Virus record (IMG/VR): IMGVR_UViG_3300048837_000013
Coordinates: 1-32,715 of that record
Source of the DNA: a virus
Reading direction: 5' to 3' (one strand)
DNA: 32,715 bases
Below the pieces are notes generated by a model that saw only the letters and a list, made by a program, of their open reading frames with translations, searched no databases and was not told where the DNA came from. Below are positions 16,151 to 24,507 of this stretch, in pieces; the stretch's first letter is position 1; every line of letters begins with the position of its first letter. A program made the position numbers and the translations under genes.

Positions 16151-16627
16151 TCAGGCCGTTTTCTTCGGGGCGATGCCGCGAGCGCGGCGGTAGTCACCGA
16201 GGATCGTCGCGGCAGCCGCTTCCGGCTGGTCGCCACCCTCGCCCTCGTCATCGTCCGAGCCGACGTCGGGGTTGCTCTTGCCCATGGCCTTGTCGAAGGG
16301 GGTCTGGCCCTTCGGCGCGGGAGTCTGGGTCTGGGTCTCGGTCTTCGGGGCTTCGGCCTTCTCCTCCGGCAGATCGGAGAGGAACGCGGTCGCCTGCTCG
16401 GCGGTCATGTCGGTCTTCAGCGCCGCCGACAGGGCTGCCTTCGGGCGGGCCTTGCCTTCTTCGGAGCCAAGGATCGCATTGATCCGGTCACGCTCGGCTT
16501 TCGCGCCGGTCGCTTGGCCTTCGGTGACGCCTTCAGCACGGGCCGACGAGACGGCGGCATCGTGAGTGGCTTGGTCGATGCCTTCAGCCGCATCGGCTGC
16601 GGGCGTCTGGGTCGGTTTCAGTGCCAT
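16151..16627 (-). CDS. Nested scaffold protein, Nu3-like internal start of the protease gene
   Basis: Within the protease gene and in the same frame, an ATG at 16627 (residue Met292) is preceded by a perfect GGAGG, eight bases upstream. It would give a 158-residue protein ('MALKPTQTPAADAAEG...') consisting only of the Ala/Glu/Lys-rich scaffold region. Lambda makes its scaffold gpNu3 in just this way from the 3' end of gene C. The site lies right after the end of the protease domain. The ribosome binding site and position are seen directly; expression is inferred. Confidence 0.75.
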   Translation of the reverse strand: MALKPTQTPAADAAEGIDQATHDAAVSSARAEGVTEGQATGAKAERDRINAILGSEEGKARPKAALSAALKTDMTAEQATAFLSDLPEEKAEAPKTETQTQTPAPKGQTPFDKAMGKSNPDVGSDDDEGEGGDQPEAAAATILGDYRRARGIAPKKTA

Positions 16628-17500
16628 GTATTCACCCTCCGGGTTTTCGAGATAGTCGTGGAATGCGAGCATTTCGTCTTCCAAGGCCCCTACCACATCT
16701 GCGAATCCGACCGCAATCGAATCCTCCGCATCGTAGGTCAGAGCCTCGGTTTCACGAACCGCATCCTGCTCCATGTCGCGGTTCCGTGCAACAGTCTCGG
16801 TGAAGACGCCGTAAATCTTGTCGATCCGGGCTTGGATGCGATCCCGAACGTCTTTCGGCAATGCCTCGTAGGGGTTGCCATCGACCTTGTGCTGCCCGGC
16901 GAAGATGAACGTCACCTTGATCCCGGCATTGTCGAGGTAGCCCGAGAAATCGACATGCGCCGTCACCACGCCCACGGACCCCGTGCCTCCTGAGCGGGTG
17001 ACGGCGACACGCCCCGCTGCCGACGCGATAGCGAAGGCCGCAGAGTAGGCATGGTCTGCGGCGAACGCCCACAGGGGCTTCTCCGCGCGCCAATCGTAGA
17101 GCTTGTCCACCAGCTCGAAGCAACCCGCAACCTCGCCTCCGGGGCTGTCGATCACGAGGGCGATCCCCCGGACCATCGGGTCTTCCATGCCGCGCATCAC
17201 CGCGCGCTCGATGTAGTCGTAGCCGGTCGCCCAGCGACCAAACTGGTAGGGGAAGCGATTGAGCAGGACGCCCATGACGGGGACCTGAAGGATTCCGTCC
17301 ACGACCGTATAGGGCCGCGCCCAATCCATGTCCTCGTCCCAGAAGTCATCGTCGCCGCCGAAGGCGTGAACCGCCAACAGGTCGTCGGCCTTCTCATGCT
17401 CCGTCAGGAATTGCAGGGACGCGCGGAAGAAGTCCTCCTGCCCGCGAGCGATCAGGAGGGGCTTGTTCGCAATGGCTTCCAGTAGGGGATGCTTGCTCAT
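16151..17500 (-). CDS. Head maturation protease, S49 family (gpC-like), with scaffold domain
   Basis: The ATG at 17500 overlaps the portal stop (ATGA). Residues 70-280 form an S49/SppA-like serine protease: 'ALVIDSPGGEVAGC' at 114-127, nucleophile Ser153 in 'HAYSAAFAIAS', and the general-base candidate Lys205 in 'AGQHKVDGNPYEAL', exactly the lambda gpC pattern. The remaining ~160 residues are Ala/Glu/Gln/Pro-rich and acidic ('GSDDDEGEGGDQPEAAAA'), matching a scaffold domain translated also on its own (see the nested entry). The protease acts inside the procapsid, removing scaffold and clipping the portal. At 449 residues it matches lambda gpC (439 aa). Confidence 0.92.
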   Translation of the reverse strand: MSKHPLLEAIANKPLLIARGQEDFFRASLQFLTEHEKADDLLAVHAFGGDDDFWDEDMDWARPYTVVDGILQVPVMGVLLNRFPYQFGRWATGYDYIERAVMRGMEDPMVRGIALVIDSPGGEVAGCFELVDKLYDWRAEKPLWAFAADHAYSAAFAIASAAGRVAVTRSGGTGSVGVVTAHVDFSGYLDNAGIKVTFIFAGQHKVDGNPYEALPKDVRDRIQARIDKIYGVFTETVARNRDMEQDAVRETEALTYDAEDSIAVGFADVVGALEDEMLAFHDYLENPEGEYMALKPTQTPAADAAEGIDQATHDAAVSSARAEGVTEGQATGAKAERDRINAILGSEEGKARPKAALSAALKTDMTAEQATAFLSDLPEEKAEAPKTETQTQTPAPKGQTPFDKAMGKSNPDVGSDDDEGEGGDQPEAAAATILGDYRRARGIAPKKTA

Positions 17501-19212
17501 TCTGCCGCCTGCTTCTTGTCTTCGGTTTCACTGTCATCCGCCGATTTTTCTTCGGTGTCGGAGCTTTGGTCGCGGGGCGCACCCGACGCCGCATTGACCG
17601 AATTGTCTTCCACGAGAACGATGCCACGGCGATCCCGTTCTTTCTGCTCCCGCTCCATCTGGGCGAAGACTTTCCGCCAGTCTTTCCCGAGCCGGGACAG
17701 CTCGTCCTCATGCGTCGAAAGCCCCCACTTGATCCGCAGGACGGCAGCCTGCGTTTCCTTCAGTTCGTCGATCTGGCCGCGCGCCGCGCCGATCCAGTCG
17801 GCAGCCGACAAGGCGTCGAACATCATGTTCAGCCGCCCGTTGGTGTAGAGCTGTGCCGCCTCCCGTGCCCGGAAGGTCGAGAGCTTGTCGTTGTTGACCG
17901 CTTCTTCCAGCCACAGGCGGAAGACGAAGTTGGCGGTCCCGTCGGCCACCATCTTCTTCCGCGACTGCATGAAGCGCCACGTCCCGGCCATGGCCGCACG
18001 GGCGCTGGAATAGTTGGTCTTGGTGAAGTCGCGGGACAGCTCCTCGTAGGAGATGTTCAGCGAGGCCGCGAGGTAGCGCAGAAGCGACTGCTCGAATTGC
18101 TGCCCGACGCCACCCGGAGTCCCCATGGGCCGGAGTTGCAGCTTCGTGCCGGGGAACAGGTGCGGGATGCGAACCCCGTCGATCTTCATGTGCTGCGCGG
18201 CATTGGCATACTCGGAGATCGCGCCCAGAAGCGTTTCCGCATAGGCGACAGCCGAATCCCCGATGTTGTTGCCGCCGCCGAGCTGTGCGTAAACCGCCTC
18301 GGGCGGCATCTCGGATTCGATGGTCGCCGCATACATGGCATTGACCACGGCGTTCTGAAGCGTGACGTCCCGGAATTTCTTGGTGATCGCAAGCTCTTTC
18401 AGGCCCGCGACGAGATCGGAAACCGCTCGCGTCTGATCGACCCGCATCTGCTCCCGGAGGAACAGCACTTGCTTCCGGCCCCACGGCTTTTCCGCTTCGA
18501 CCTCCCGGAAATACTGCCCGGTCGGCAGCATGGCGATCTGGCGGTAGTCAGTCGGGTGCGCGACCCGGATGAAGTAGGACAGGTGCCGTCCACGACGGTC
18601 GTGCTTGATCCCGCCGCGAACGAGCGGGTTGTTCATCTGCTCGAAAGGCTGGCAGAGACGATCCGTGTCCACCATCTGGATTGCGGTCGAGAAATCGCGC
18701 CCGGAGTCCCGCAGCCATTCAGCGGTCGCCAGCACTTCCCCGGTATAGGTATAGACCCCGGTCGCCAGTCGGACGATCTGGGTGAAGTCGTTCTGCGCGG
18801 CGGCATCCGGCCACTTCGACGGGCTTTCCGCCCAGAGCGTGAACAGGGACTCGACCTCCTCTTGGAAGGCTTCGTCCCACCCCTCGGACTTGCCGAGGAC
18901 GTTCGACATCGGCTTCGAGGACAGGACATACATCGAGCCGACGATGCTGTCCTTGTGCGTGGCCGCGCCCGACTGCACATAGGCGTCGTTGCGGAACATA
19001 TCGCGCGACCGCGCGTCCAAGAGCTGCTTGTCCGGGATCAGGTCGCCATCGGCAGACCGGAGCGGCGGTGCCCAGCCCGCAAGCTGCTTGTCGAAGCGAT
19101 CTGCGGCTTCGTAGGCTCCACCGAGGGCCATGGGTTTGCGCGTGGAATCAATCCCGGCCAGCGCCTCGATCTCGGCCAGCTCGCCTGCGGAAATCTTGGC
19201 GATCTTGGTCAT
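17497..19212 (-). CDS. Portal protein, lambda gpB family
   Basis: The ATG at 19212 overlaps the gpW stop (TGATG). The 571-residue product contains family hallmarks: 'GGAYEAADRFDKQLAGWAPPLRSADGDLIPDKQLLDARSRDMFRNDAYVQSGAATHKDSIVG' in pieces near the N-terminus, 'IPHLFPGTKLQLRPMGTPGG' around 350, and 'SFEEL'-type 'ISYEELSRDFTKTNYSSARAA' around 395-415. Portal proteins form the dodecamer at the capsid vertex through which DNA enters and on which terminase docks. The C-terminal ~50 residues are acidic and probably disordered ('DQSSDTEEKSADDSETEDKKQAAE'). Neighbours (gpW upstream, gpC downstream) match lambda W-B-C. Confidence 0.93.
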   Translation of the reverse strand: MTKIAKISAGELAEIEALAGIDSTRKPMALGGAYEAADRFDKQLAGWAPPLRSADGDLIPDKQLLDARSRDMFRNDAYVQSGAATHKDSIVGSMYVLSSKPMSNVLGKSEGWDEAFQEEVESLFTLWAESPSKWPDAAAQNDFTQIVRLATGVYTYTGEVLATAEWLRDSGRDFSTAIQMVDTDRLCQPFEQMNNPLVRGGIKHDRRGRHLSYFIRVAHPTDYRQIAMLPTGQYFREVEAEKPWGRKQVLFLREQMRVDQTRAVSDLVAGLKELAITKKFRDVTLQNAVVNAMYAATIESEMPPEAVYAQLGGGNNIGDSAVAYAETLLGAISEYANAAQHMKIDGVRIPHLFPGTKLQLRPMGTPGGVGQQFEQSLLRYLAASLNISYEELSRDFTKTNYSSARAAMAGTWRFMQSRKKMVADGTANFVFRLWLEEAVNNDKLSTFRAREAAQLYTNGRLNMMFDALSAADWIGAARGQIDELKETQAAVLRIKWGLSTHEDELSRLGKDWRKVFAQMEREQKERDRRGIVLVEDNSVNAASGAPRDQSSDTEEKSADDSETEDKKQAAE

Positions 19213-19457
19213 CAGAACATCCTCGGGGCCAACGGGCCAATGACATTGAGCTGCGGCTTGCCGAGCAGCGAGCGCAGGTAGGCGATGTAGGCTTTCAGAT
19301 CGCTCGCCTTCTGCATCGAGTATTCGACGCGCTCACCGTTCTGATCGACATAGACCTTGGCCGACTGCCCGGTCATCAGCTTGTGGTAGGCCGTCTCGGC
19401 GTCCGAGAGCCACGTCGTATACTGCGCGATCTCCTCTGCGGTCAACGTCACAGCCAT
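19212..19457 (-). CDS. Head-tail joining protein, gpW-like (81 aa)
   Basis: The ATG at 19457 overlaps the large terminase stop (TGATG), so I chose it over longer in-frame extensions. The 81-residue product, with 'YHKLMTGQSAKVYVDQNGERVEYSMQKASDLKAYIAYLRSLLGK' as its core, lines up well with lambda gpW ('[23 protein letters not shown]' and 'SDLKKYIAELE'). gpW binds the portal after DNA packaging and is needed before tails attach. Size (lambda 68 aa) and position between terminase and portal both agree. Confidence 0.88.
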   Translation of the reverse strand: MAVTLTAEEIAQYTTWLSDAETAYHKLMTGQSAKVYVDQNGERVEYSMQKASDLKAYIAYLRSLLGKPQLNVIGPLAPRMF

Positions 19458-21580
19458 CAGGCCAAGTCCCTTGCAAGTTTGTCGAAACCATACCTCGGCT
19501 TCTTCTCGGCGTCGAACGGTTTTTCGTCCGTCTCCGGGTCGAAGACAAGATCGTTGTCGTCCCACTCCTCGGCCCAGCCGGGCGGCGAATCAAAAGAGAT
19601 GCGCTCGAAGTTGATCTCAGGAAGCAAACAGGCCGCGAGAGAATATGCAAGCAGGTCCCACGACTCGTTGCGGAACCGCTTCGGGTTGATCCAGCCCTTC
19701 ACCGGGTCTTTGACCTCGACCGTCAGCTCCGTGTAGAAATTGTCCGGCAATCCCTTCGGGAAGTTGATCCGCCCACCGGCCTCTTTCCGGTCGAGCATGT
19801 TGTTCAACGTATCCTTCAGGAGATGGGTGTTCATAAAGCAGACCGGGATTTCGCCTCGCGCCCCGGCGAAGCGGTCCTTCCGTTGGCTGTCCGGGAAATC
19901 CACCTTGATCCGGGGGGCCGTCATCACGGACGCACCCTTCAGGAGCATGAAGCGCCCCGCGAATTCCTGCCGCCAGACGTAATCGCCCTGCTCCTCGCTG
20001 GAGTCCAGCTCCTCGTCTTTCGGGTTACGCAGCCAACGAACGAAGTCGTAGGAGTTTGCGGTCACGCCCGCTTTACCGCCCGAGTCGCAGACCGTGAACC
20101 GGATCGCCATGTGGCGACCCGAGCCATCCGAGAGGGGGTAGGTCTTGTCCATGACCTCGCCGCAGAGGAGCTTCCAGTCCTCCTGATAGGCACCGGGGTT
20201 GACCCACAGGTGTTCCCCGTCATCGTCGAGCCGCTTGGACTTCCTGATCTCGAAGCGATCCACGACGCTCCGGTCCCCGTTCTGGTGAACGCCGACGACC
20301 TGCACGACGAAACGGTTCTTCTGGACGTCCACCGCCGCGATCAGGAACCGGACGCCGGGCGGCACTTCCCCGACTGAGACGCCGCGCGCCCGGCCCTTCA
20401 GCTCCTCGGGCGAACGATCCGAGGCGAGCAGCTTGGGGATGTAGGGCAAGCCCTGATCGACGTTGACCGTCGTCTTCAGGGCCTCCTCGGTGCCGTTCTG
20501 CTGGTAGGTCCGCTCGGCGGTGATGTAGTTGAAGACCAGTGTCTTCCACGTCGAGAAGGCCGCGCAGACCCCCTTCAACCAGAACGAGGCGATGTCCGAC
20601 CGGATGGGAGTCCCGACAATATCGCCGTTCGGCAGCCACACCATGCCGTCCTTGACCCACCGGGCGTTGCGGTTCATCTCGTGCTTGCCCGGCAGCGAAC
20701 CGCCCGCGTCGTGCGGGTATTCCGCGCCGCAATGCGGGCACCGCATGACGGCGGTCTCTGCGGCTTCCATGGCGTCTTCGGTATCCGGGTAGACAAGCAG
20801 GTTGAAATCCGGCTCGAAGGGGAACGTGCAGACGACGCATTTCCAGTAGTAGCGACGGCGGTCGCCCCGGTTGTAAAGCTCCAAGATTCCGCCGTCGGTC
20901 GGGATCGCCTCGTGCTTGGTCGCGGGCATGTATTTCGGGTTCTTGACCGGGCGACCGGGCGAAGACTCGGCGGCGCACATTCCGAAGCGACCGAAGGTCG
21001 TCGCGCGTTTCCGGGCAAGGTCGAAGGGAGAGCCTTCGCCGTCCACGTCCTGCGCCATCCGCTCGTAGTCCGTCAGAAGCAGGCGCGGCACGGGCTTGCC
21101 CGAAAGCTCGTTGATCGTGGGCCAGCTCAGGGTGACGAGCATCCCGGACTGGTAGTGCTTGTCGAACACGTTGTCGGCTTCCTTGGTCGGCAGAAGCGCG
21201 TCTCCGACCACAGTCGAATGCCGGTGGAGACGATCCACCCGGCGCATGGAGAAGTCCCGCGCCGCAGTCTGCGACTTCTCGACGATCATCATGTCGGCAG
21301 GATCGCACTTGACGGTATAGGTCAGCCAATTCAGGCCGATGTCGGTCTTGCCGCATTGCGCCGGTCCCGCGAAGACCCAGCCCGTGTATTCAAGGCTCGC
21401 CAGCTCGTCCATCGGCTCGATCATGTAGGGCGTGGTCTCGTTCAGCCACGGGCCGACGTAGGCACCGGGGTTGTTCAGGTAGCGATACTTGGCCGCAGCC
21501 TCCGAGACCGTCAGGCGCTCTGGCGGGCGGGCGCTCTCTGCCGATTCGACGATCAGCCTTTCGAGGGTAATCATGCCCAT
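19457..21580 (-). CDS. Terminase large subunit, GpA family
   Basis: The ATG at 21580 overlaps the small subunit stop (TGATG); an in-frame ATG two codons later is an alternative. The 707-residue protein has an N-terminal packaging ATPase (Walker A 'GPAQCGKT' at 72-79, Walker B 'LLLTDYE' with Asp171 and Glu173), a zinc-finger-like pair, CVVC (248-251) and CPHC (281-284), and a C-terminal nuclease with Asp418 ('IAAVDVQKNRF') and Asp499 ('VCDSGG'). It cuts concatemeric DNA at cos and pumps it into the procapsid. The GpA family suggests packaging by cohesive ends, though no cos site was identified here. Confidence 0.95.
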   Translation of the reverse strand: MGMITLERLIVESAESARPPERLTVSEAAAKYRYLNNPGAYVGPWLNETTPYMIEPMDELASLEYTGWVFAGPAQCGKTDIGLNWLTYTVKCDPADMMIVEKSQTAARDFSMRRVDRLHRHSTVVGDALLPTKEADNVFDKHYQSGMLVTLSWPTINELSGKPVPRLLLTDYERMAQDVDGEGSPFDLARKRATTFGRFGMCAAESSPGRPVKNPKYMPATKHEAIPTDGGILELYNRGDRRRYYWKCVVCTFPFEPDFNLLVYPDTEDAMEAAETAVMRCPHCGAEYPHDAGGSLPGKHEMNRNARWVKDGMVWLPNGDIVGTPIRSDIASFWLKGVCAAFSTWKTLVFNYITAERTYQQNGTEEALKTTVNVDQGLPYIPKLLASDRSPEELKGRARGVSVGEVPPGVRFLIAAVDVQKNRFVVQVVGVHQNGDRSVVDRFEIRKSKRLDDDGEHLWVNPGAYQEDWKLLCGEVMDKTYPLSDGSGRHMAIRFTVCDSGGKAGVTANSYDFVRWLRNPKDEELDSSEEQGDYVWRQEFAGRFMLLKGASVMTAPRIKVDFPDSQRKDRFAGARGEIPVCFMNTHLLKDTLNNMLDRKEAGGRINFPKGLPDNFYTELTVEVKDPVKGWINPKRFRNESWDLLAYSLAACLLPEINFERISFDSPPGWAEEWDDNDLVFDPETDEKPFDAEKKPRYGFDKLARDLA

Positions 21581-22251
21581 CAGATCAGCGCCTCCGCTTC
21601 TTCGTCCAGCTCGTCTTCATAGGTCTCGGCCTCCTCGGCAGACTCACCGAGGACCGACGGCAGCTCCGCGAGCTGCGGCCCGGACGTGCCGTTGTCCATC
21701 TGCCGGACGAGTGCCGCGTAGAGATCGCCTTGCAAGCTGTCGGCCATGCCGATCAGGATTCGCCGCTGCTCGTTGGTCAGCCCGGTCGTCTTCTCGACGG
21801 TATCGGCCCAGAGCTGGATCGTGAATTTCATCTGCTGGAAGGTCTGGCCGAGGACTTCCCGGATTTTGGCGGTGCGCCACAGGTCCCCGGCGTTCTCCTC
21901 GTATTTCTGGCGCTTCAGCATGGCATCCCAGAAGGACTGCTGAAGGGTCGCGGGCAGCTCGGCCTTCTTGACCGCCGTCAGGAAGTTTGTGGCGCTGATC
22001 TTGGGCTTCACGAGGTAGGCCGCAGCGACCTTCAGCTCGTAGAGCCGCCCTTGGTAGCCTCGCCCGGTATCCGTGCCTTCGACCAGCGCGGGGCAGCCCG
22101 ACAGCTTTCGCTTCACGTCCTTGACGTCCATTCCGAACGCCTGCGCCAGCCAGCTCGCGGTCACGCCGCCAAGGACCTGCTCGACGTTCGGACGGGCGAC
22201 CGCCCGGTTCTGCGCGACGTGGGCAACGAGGTCCCTGTTCTGTTCCGTCAT
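21580..22251 (-). CDS. Terminase small subunit, DUF1441 family
   Basis: The ATG at 22251 overlaps the helicase stop (ATGA); a longer in-frame reading back to 22314 would need to lie inside the helicase gene and is less likely. The 223-residue product has an N-terminal winged-helix-like DNA-binding segment ('VTASWLAQAFGMDVKDVKRKL', 'RLYELKVAAAYLVKP'), then a helical oligomerisation region, and ends in an acidic tail, 'YEDELDEEAEALI'. DUF1441 proteins are the DNA-recognition partner of GpA-type terminases, comparable to lambda Nu1. Its tail shares the -LI ending with several replication proteins. Confidence 0.85.
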   Translation of the reverse strand: MTEQNRDLVAHVAQNRAVARPNVEQVLGGVTASWLAQAFGMDVKDVKRKLSGCPALVEGTDTGRGYQGRLYELKVAAAYLVKPKISATNFLTAVKKAELPATLQQSFWDAMLKRQKYEENAGDLWRTAKIREVLGQTFQQMKFTIQLWADTVEKTTGLTNEQRRILIGMADSLQGDLYAALVRQMDNGTSGPQLAELPSVLGESAEEAETYEDELDEEAEALI

Positions 22252-23738
22252 GCTGCCAGCCTCACTCTCACGCAGTCCGTTATTTGGTCCTGAGTCGCCC
22301 CCTTCCTTCCGCAAACTGCCAGCACGTTTTCATCTGCCGTATCCTCGGCAATGATGTGGTGCAAGAAGACTCGGTCTGCCTGCTGACCGGGACGATGCAG
22401 GCGCTTCAAGAATTGAAGATACAATTCTAGGCTCCAAGTCAAGCCATACCAGACGGCGATATTCGACCCTCGCTGAATGTTCAGACCGTGACCCGCACTT
22501 GCCGGATGGGTCAAAAGCATCCTAATTTTGCCGTCATTCCAGTCCCGAATATCGTCCTTGCTTTCCCCCAGAATTCGGACGTAAGGAAACTTCTTCTTGA
22601 TGGCAGCTTTATCGAATTGGAAAGAATACCCGACGAGGACAGGTTTACCAGCGGCTTCTTCCATGATGGATTCAAGAACATCCAGCTTGGCAGAGTGAAC
22701 CGGAATATCCTCTCCGTTCTCGTCGTATATAGAGCCGTTCGCAAGCTGCAATAGCTTGTTGACCAACACGCCGTTATTGACCGCTTCGATAAACACGGGA
22801 TCACCAGCCCGGTTAACCATCTCGACGCCCATCTCAGCTTCCATTTGCCGATAAATTTTCCGGGCTTTGTCGGGCAGCTTAATGGCGTGGTTAACCGTAA
22901 TCAGCTTCGGCAAAGTTATGTAGTCTTCGGCCCGCAAACTGAAGAAGATGTCTTCGATCCGGCCCATGATCTGTTCTTCAGAATGGGCGAAAGGCGTAAT
23001 CGAGTAGTCGTATTTGTCTTCCTTGAACCAACGCTGCTTATACGCCGTGATAGACGTCCCGAGACGCTGCCCGGCATCACAGGCGAAAATAGGCCCCCAC
23101 AAGTCGATCAGGCCATTGGGGGCGGGCGTCCCGGATAGTCCGACGAACCTCTTGGTCTGCGCCCGACGAGCCTGAATCACCCCCAGCTCGGTAAACCCGG
23201 CCTTGACCCCTTTCTTCCGCTGTTCCTTCGACTGCCGGACACGGATCAAGCCCTGCTTCAGCCGGGACACTTCGTCATACCAGATCGAGTCGAACGGCCA
23301 CGGGCGGGCGTCATAAAGCTCGTGAAGCCACCGCAGGTTCTCCCGGTTGATGATCGTGACCTCTGCCGGGTATTTCAGCGCGGCCAGACGTTCCTCTGCG
23401 GTGCCGGTGACGACCCGGAAGCTGACGTCTCGGGAGAATTCCCACGTCCTGAATTCGTCCGGCCACGTCCACTCTGCCACATAGAGCGGGGCCACGACGA
23501 GGGGCCGCAGGATCGTGCCGTCCCGCAGCATTCGGACCATGGCATGGATCGACGATCCGGTCTTGCCCAGACCCATCTCGGCCCCGATCAGGGAGCCGCG
23601 CAGCTCGCACATCTTGTCGGACATCCAGAGCTGATACTTCCGCATGTCCCGCTCGCGCAGGACTTGGTGCGGCGGGCCGTAGATCAGCTCCACAGCCTCC
23701 GTGTCGGTCAGGTGTTTGGGCAGGATCAGCTTTGTCAC
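22248..23738 (-). CDS. SNF2-type superfamily 2 helicase
   Basis: It starts at GTG 23738, overlapping the VRR-NUC stop (GTGA). The 496-residue protein has all SF2/SNF2 motifs: Walker A 'GAEMGLGKT' (52-60), motif II 'WYDEVS' (D155-E156; Ser in place of the usual His), motif III 'LSGTP' (201-205), and the C-terminal 'GHGLNIQRGSN' and 'RLHRPGQ'. Phages with a family A polymerase, DUF2800, DUF2815 and VRR-NUC usually carry this helicase next to VRR-NUC. It is thought to work in phage replication or recombination as a DNA translocase. The central part has markedly lower GC (about 45-50%) than the N-terminal coding region. Confidence 0.92.
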   Translation of the reverse strand: MTKLILPKHLTDTEAVELIYGPPHQVLRERDMRKYQLWMSDKMCELRGSLIGAEMGLGKTGSSIHAMVRMLRDGTILRPLVVAPLYVAEWTWPDEFRTWEFSRDVSFRVVTGTAEERLAALKYPAEVTIINRENLRWLHELYDARPWPFDSIWYDEVSRLKQGLIRVRQSKEQRKKGVKAGFTELGVIQARRAQTKRFVGLSGTPAPNGLIDLWGPIFACDAGQRLGTSITAYKQRWFKEDKYDYSITPFAHSEEQIMGRIEDIFFSLRAEDYITLPKLITVNHAIKLPDKARKIYRQMEAEMGVEMVNRAGDPVFIEAVNNGVLVNKLLQLANGSIYDENGEDIPVHSAKLDVLESIMEEAAGKPVLVGYSFQFDKAAIKKKFPYVRILGESKDDIRDWNDGKIRMLLTHPASAGHGLNIQRGSNIAVWYGLTWSLELYLQFLKRLHRPGQQADRVFLHHIIAEDTADENVLAVCGRKGATQDQITDCVRVRLAA

Positions 23739-24022
23739 GGAATCGGCAGTCCAAGGATTTTCCGGGCGGTGTTCAGGTCATCGCACCAGTATACCTCCAT
23801 CCCTGCCGCGCGCATACGATCATGCTCGCGCTGCTGGGGGACTGTCGGTCGCTCACCGGGGCGCTTGAATTCGATCCAGACCGTGCGCCCACCCTTGGCG
23901 AACACACGATCCGGTGCCGACCTGCGACCCTGCCAGACGACCTTACGGCACCACCAGCCCGCAGCTTCGGCTTCATCGACCGCGTTCAGCTCGATATAGC
24001 TCTCGCGCGGCGTCCAGCTCAC
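23735..24022 (-). CDS. VRR-NUC domain nuclease
   Basis: I prefer GTG at 24022, which overlaps the upstream stop (GTGA, 95 aa); a TTG at 24055 would add 11 residues. The product contains the VRR-NUC active site: 'SAPDRVF' (Asp38), 'WIEFKRPG' (Glu51, Lys53) and 'QQREHDRMRAAGMEVYWCDD'. These PD-(D/E)XK enzymes are stand-alone nucleases in phages and likely resolve branched DNA, as in the FAN1 family. The gene overlaps the SNF2 helicase that follows, a pairing seen in many phages, which suggests that nuclease and helicase act together. Confidence 0.9.
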   Translation of the reverse strand: MSWTPRESYIELNAVDEAEAAGWWCRKVVWQGRRSAPDRVFAKGGRTVWIEFKRPGERPTVPQQREHDRMRAAGMEVYWCDDLNTARKILGLPIP

Positions 24023-24504
24023 AAGGTCCCGTCCCCGAAGCCGCCTTCCGGCCAACCGCTGTCGATCTGCTGCGCGGTCTTCGACAGGACGCGGCGCGGG
24101 ACCACATGGCGCGGCTCCAAGGGTTCTTCCTTGACCGGGATTTCCTCGTCAGCGCCCTTCAGGAAGGCTTGCTTGTCGAGGACCAGCGGCTCGGGCTTGC
24201 GGCGCACGAAAGACACGGGCTGCTCGGGCACGTCGATGAATTTCCGGGGGTTCGCATCCAGCTCCGCGAACAGGTTCGTGACTTCCTCCTCCTCGTCGTC
24301 CAGATCGGAGAAGTAGGGCTTGAACCGCCCGTCGAAGAACACCGTGCATTTCCGGTGCCAGATGTTGCCATCGGTGAATTTGCCCGCGCTGTCGCAGCGC
24401 CGATAGGCAACTTCCGGCTCCATGGTCTCCTCCGCGATCCCGAAGTGGACGATCCGGTAGAAGTGCCCCTTGCTGTGCTTGTAGATCACGTCCTGAAAGG
24501 TCAT
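24019..24504 (-). CDS. Protein of unknown function (161 aa), DUF1653-like N-terminus
   Basis: The ATG at 24504 lies 3 nt after the polymerase stop. Residues 1-55 ('VIYKHSKGHFYRIVHFGIAEETMEPEVAYRRCD', 'GNIWHRKCTVFFDG') resemble DUF1653, a small beta-barrel with the pattern 'Y-x-H-x-KG-x-x-Y'. The middle is acidic ('DLDDEEEEVTNLFAEL'). The C-terminal part is rich in Pro, Glu and Lys and probably disordered. Its position between the polymerase and the VRR-NUC gene suggests a replication-related accessory role, but there is no catalytic motif. The DUF1653 link is a judgement from pattern and is uncertain. Confidence 0.6.
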   Translation of the reverse strand: MTFQDVIYKHSKGHFYRIVHFGIAEETMEPEVAYRRCDSAGKFTDGNIWHRKCTVFFDGRFKPYFSDLDDEEEEVTNLFAELDANPRKFIDVPEQPVSFVRRKPEPLVLDKQAFLKGADEEIPVKEEPLEPRHVVPRRVLSKTAQQIDSGWPEGGFGDGTL

Positions 24505-24507
24505 AGG

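Noticed and set aside
17566-19281. Plus-strand frame of 571 codons opposite the portal gene
   Set aside because: It is a shadow of the portal protein; the opposite strand carries clear family motifs.
22252-22314. Upstream extension of the small terminase
   Set aside because: The ATG at 22251 shows a classic four-base overlap with the helicase stop, and the extra residues look like helicase shadow.
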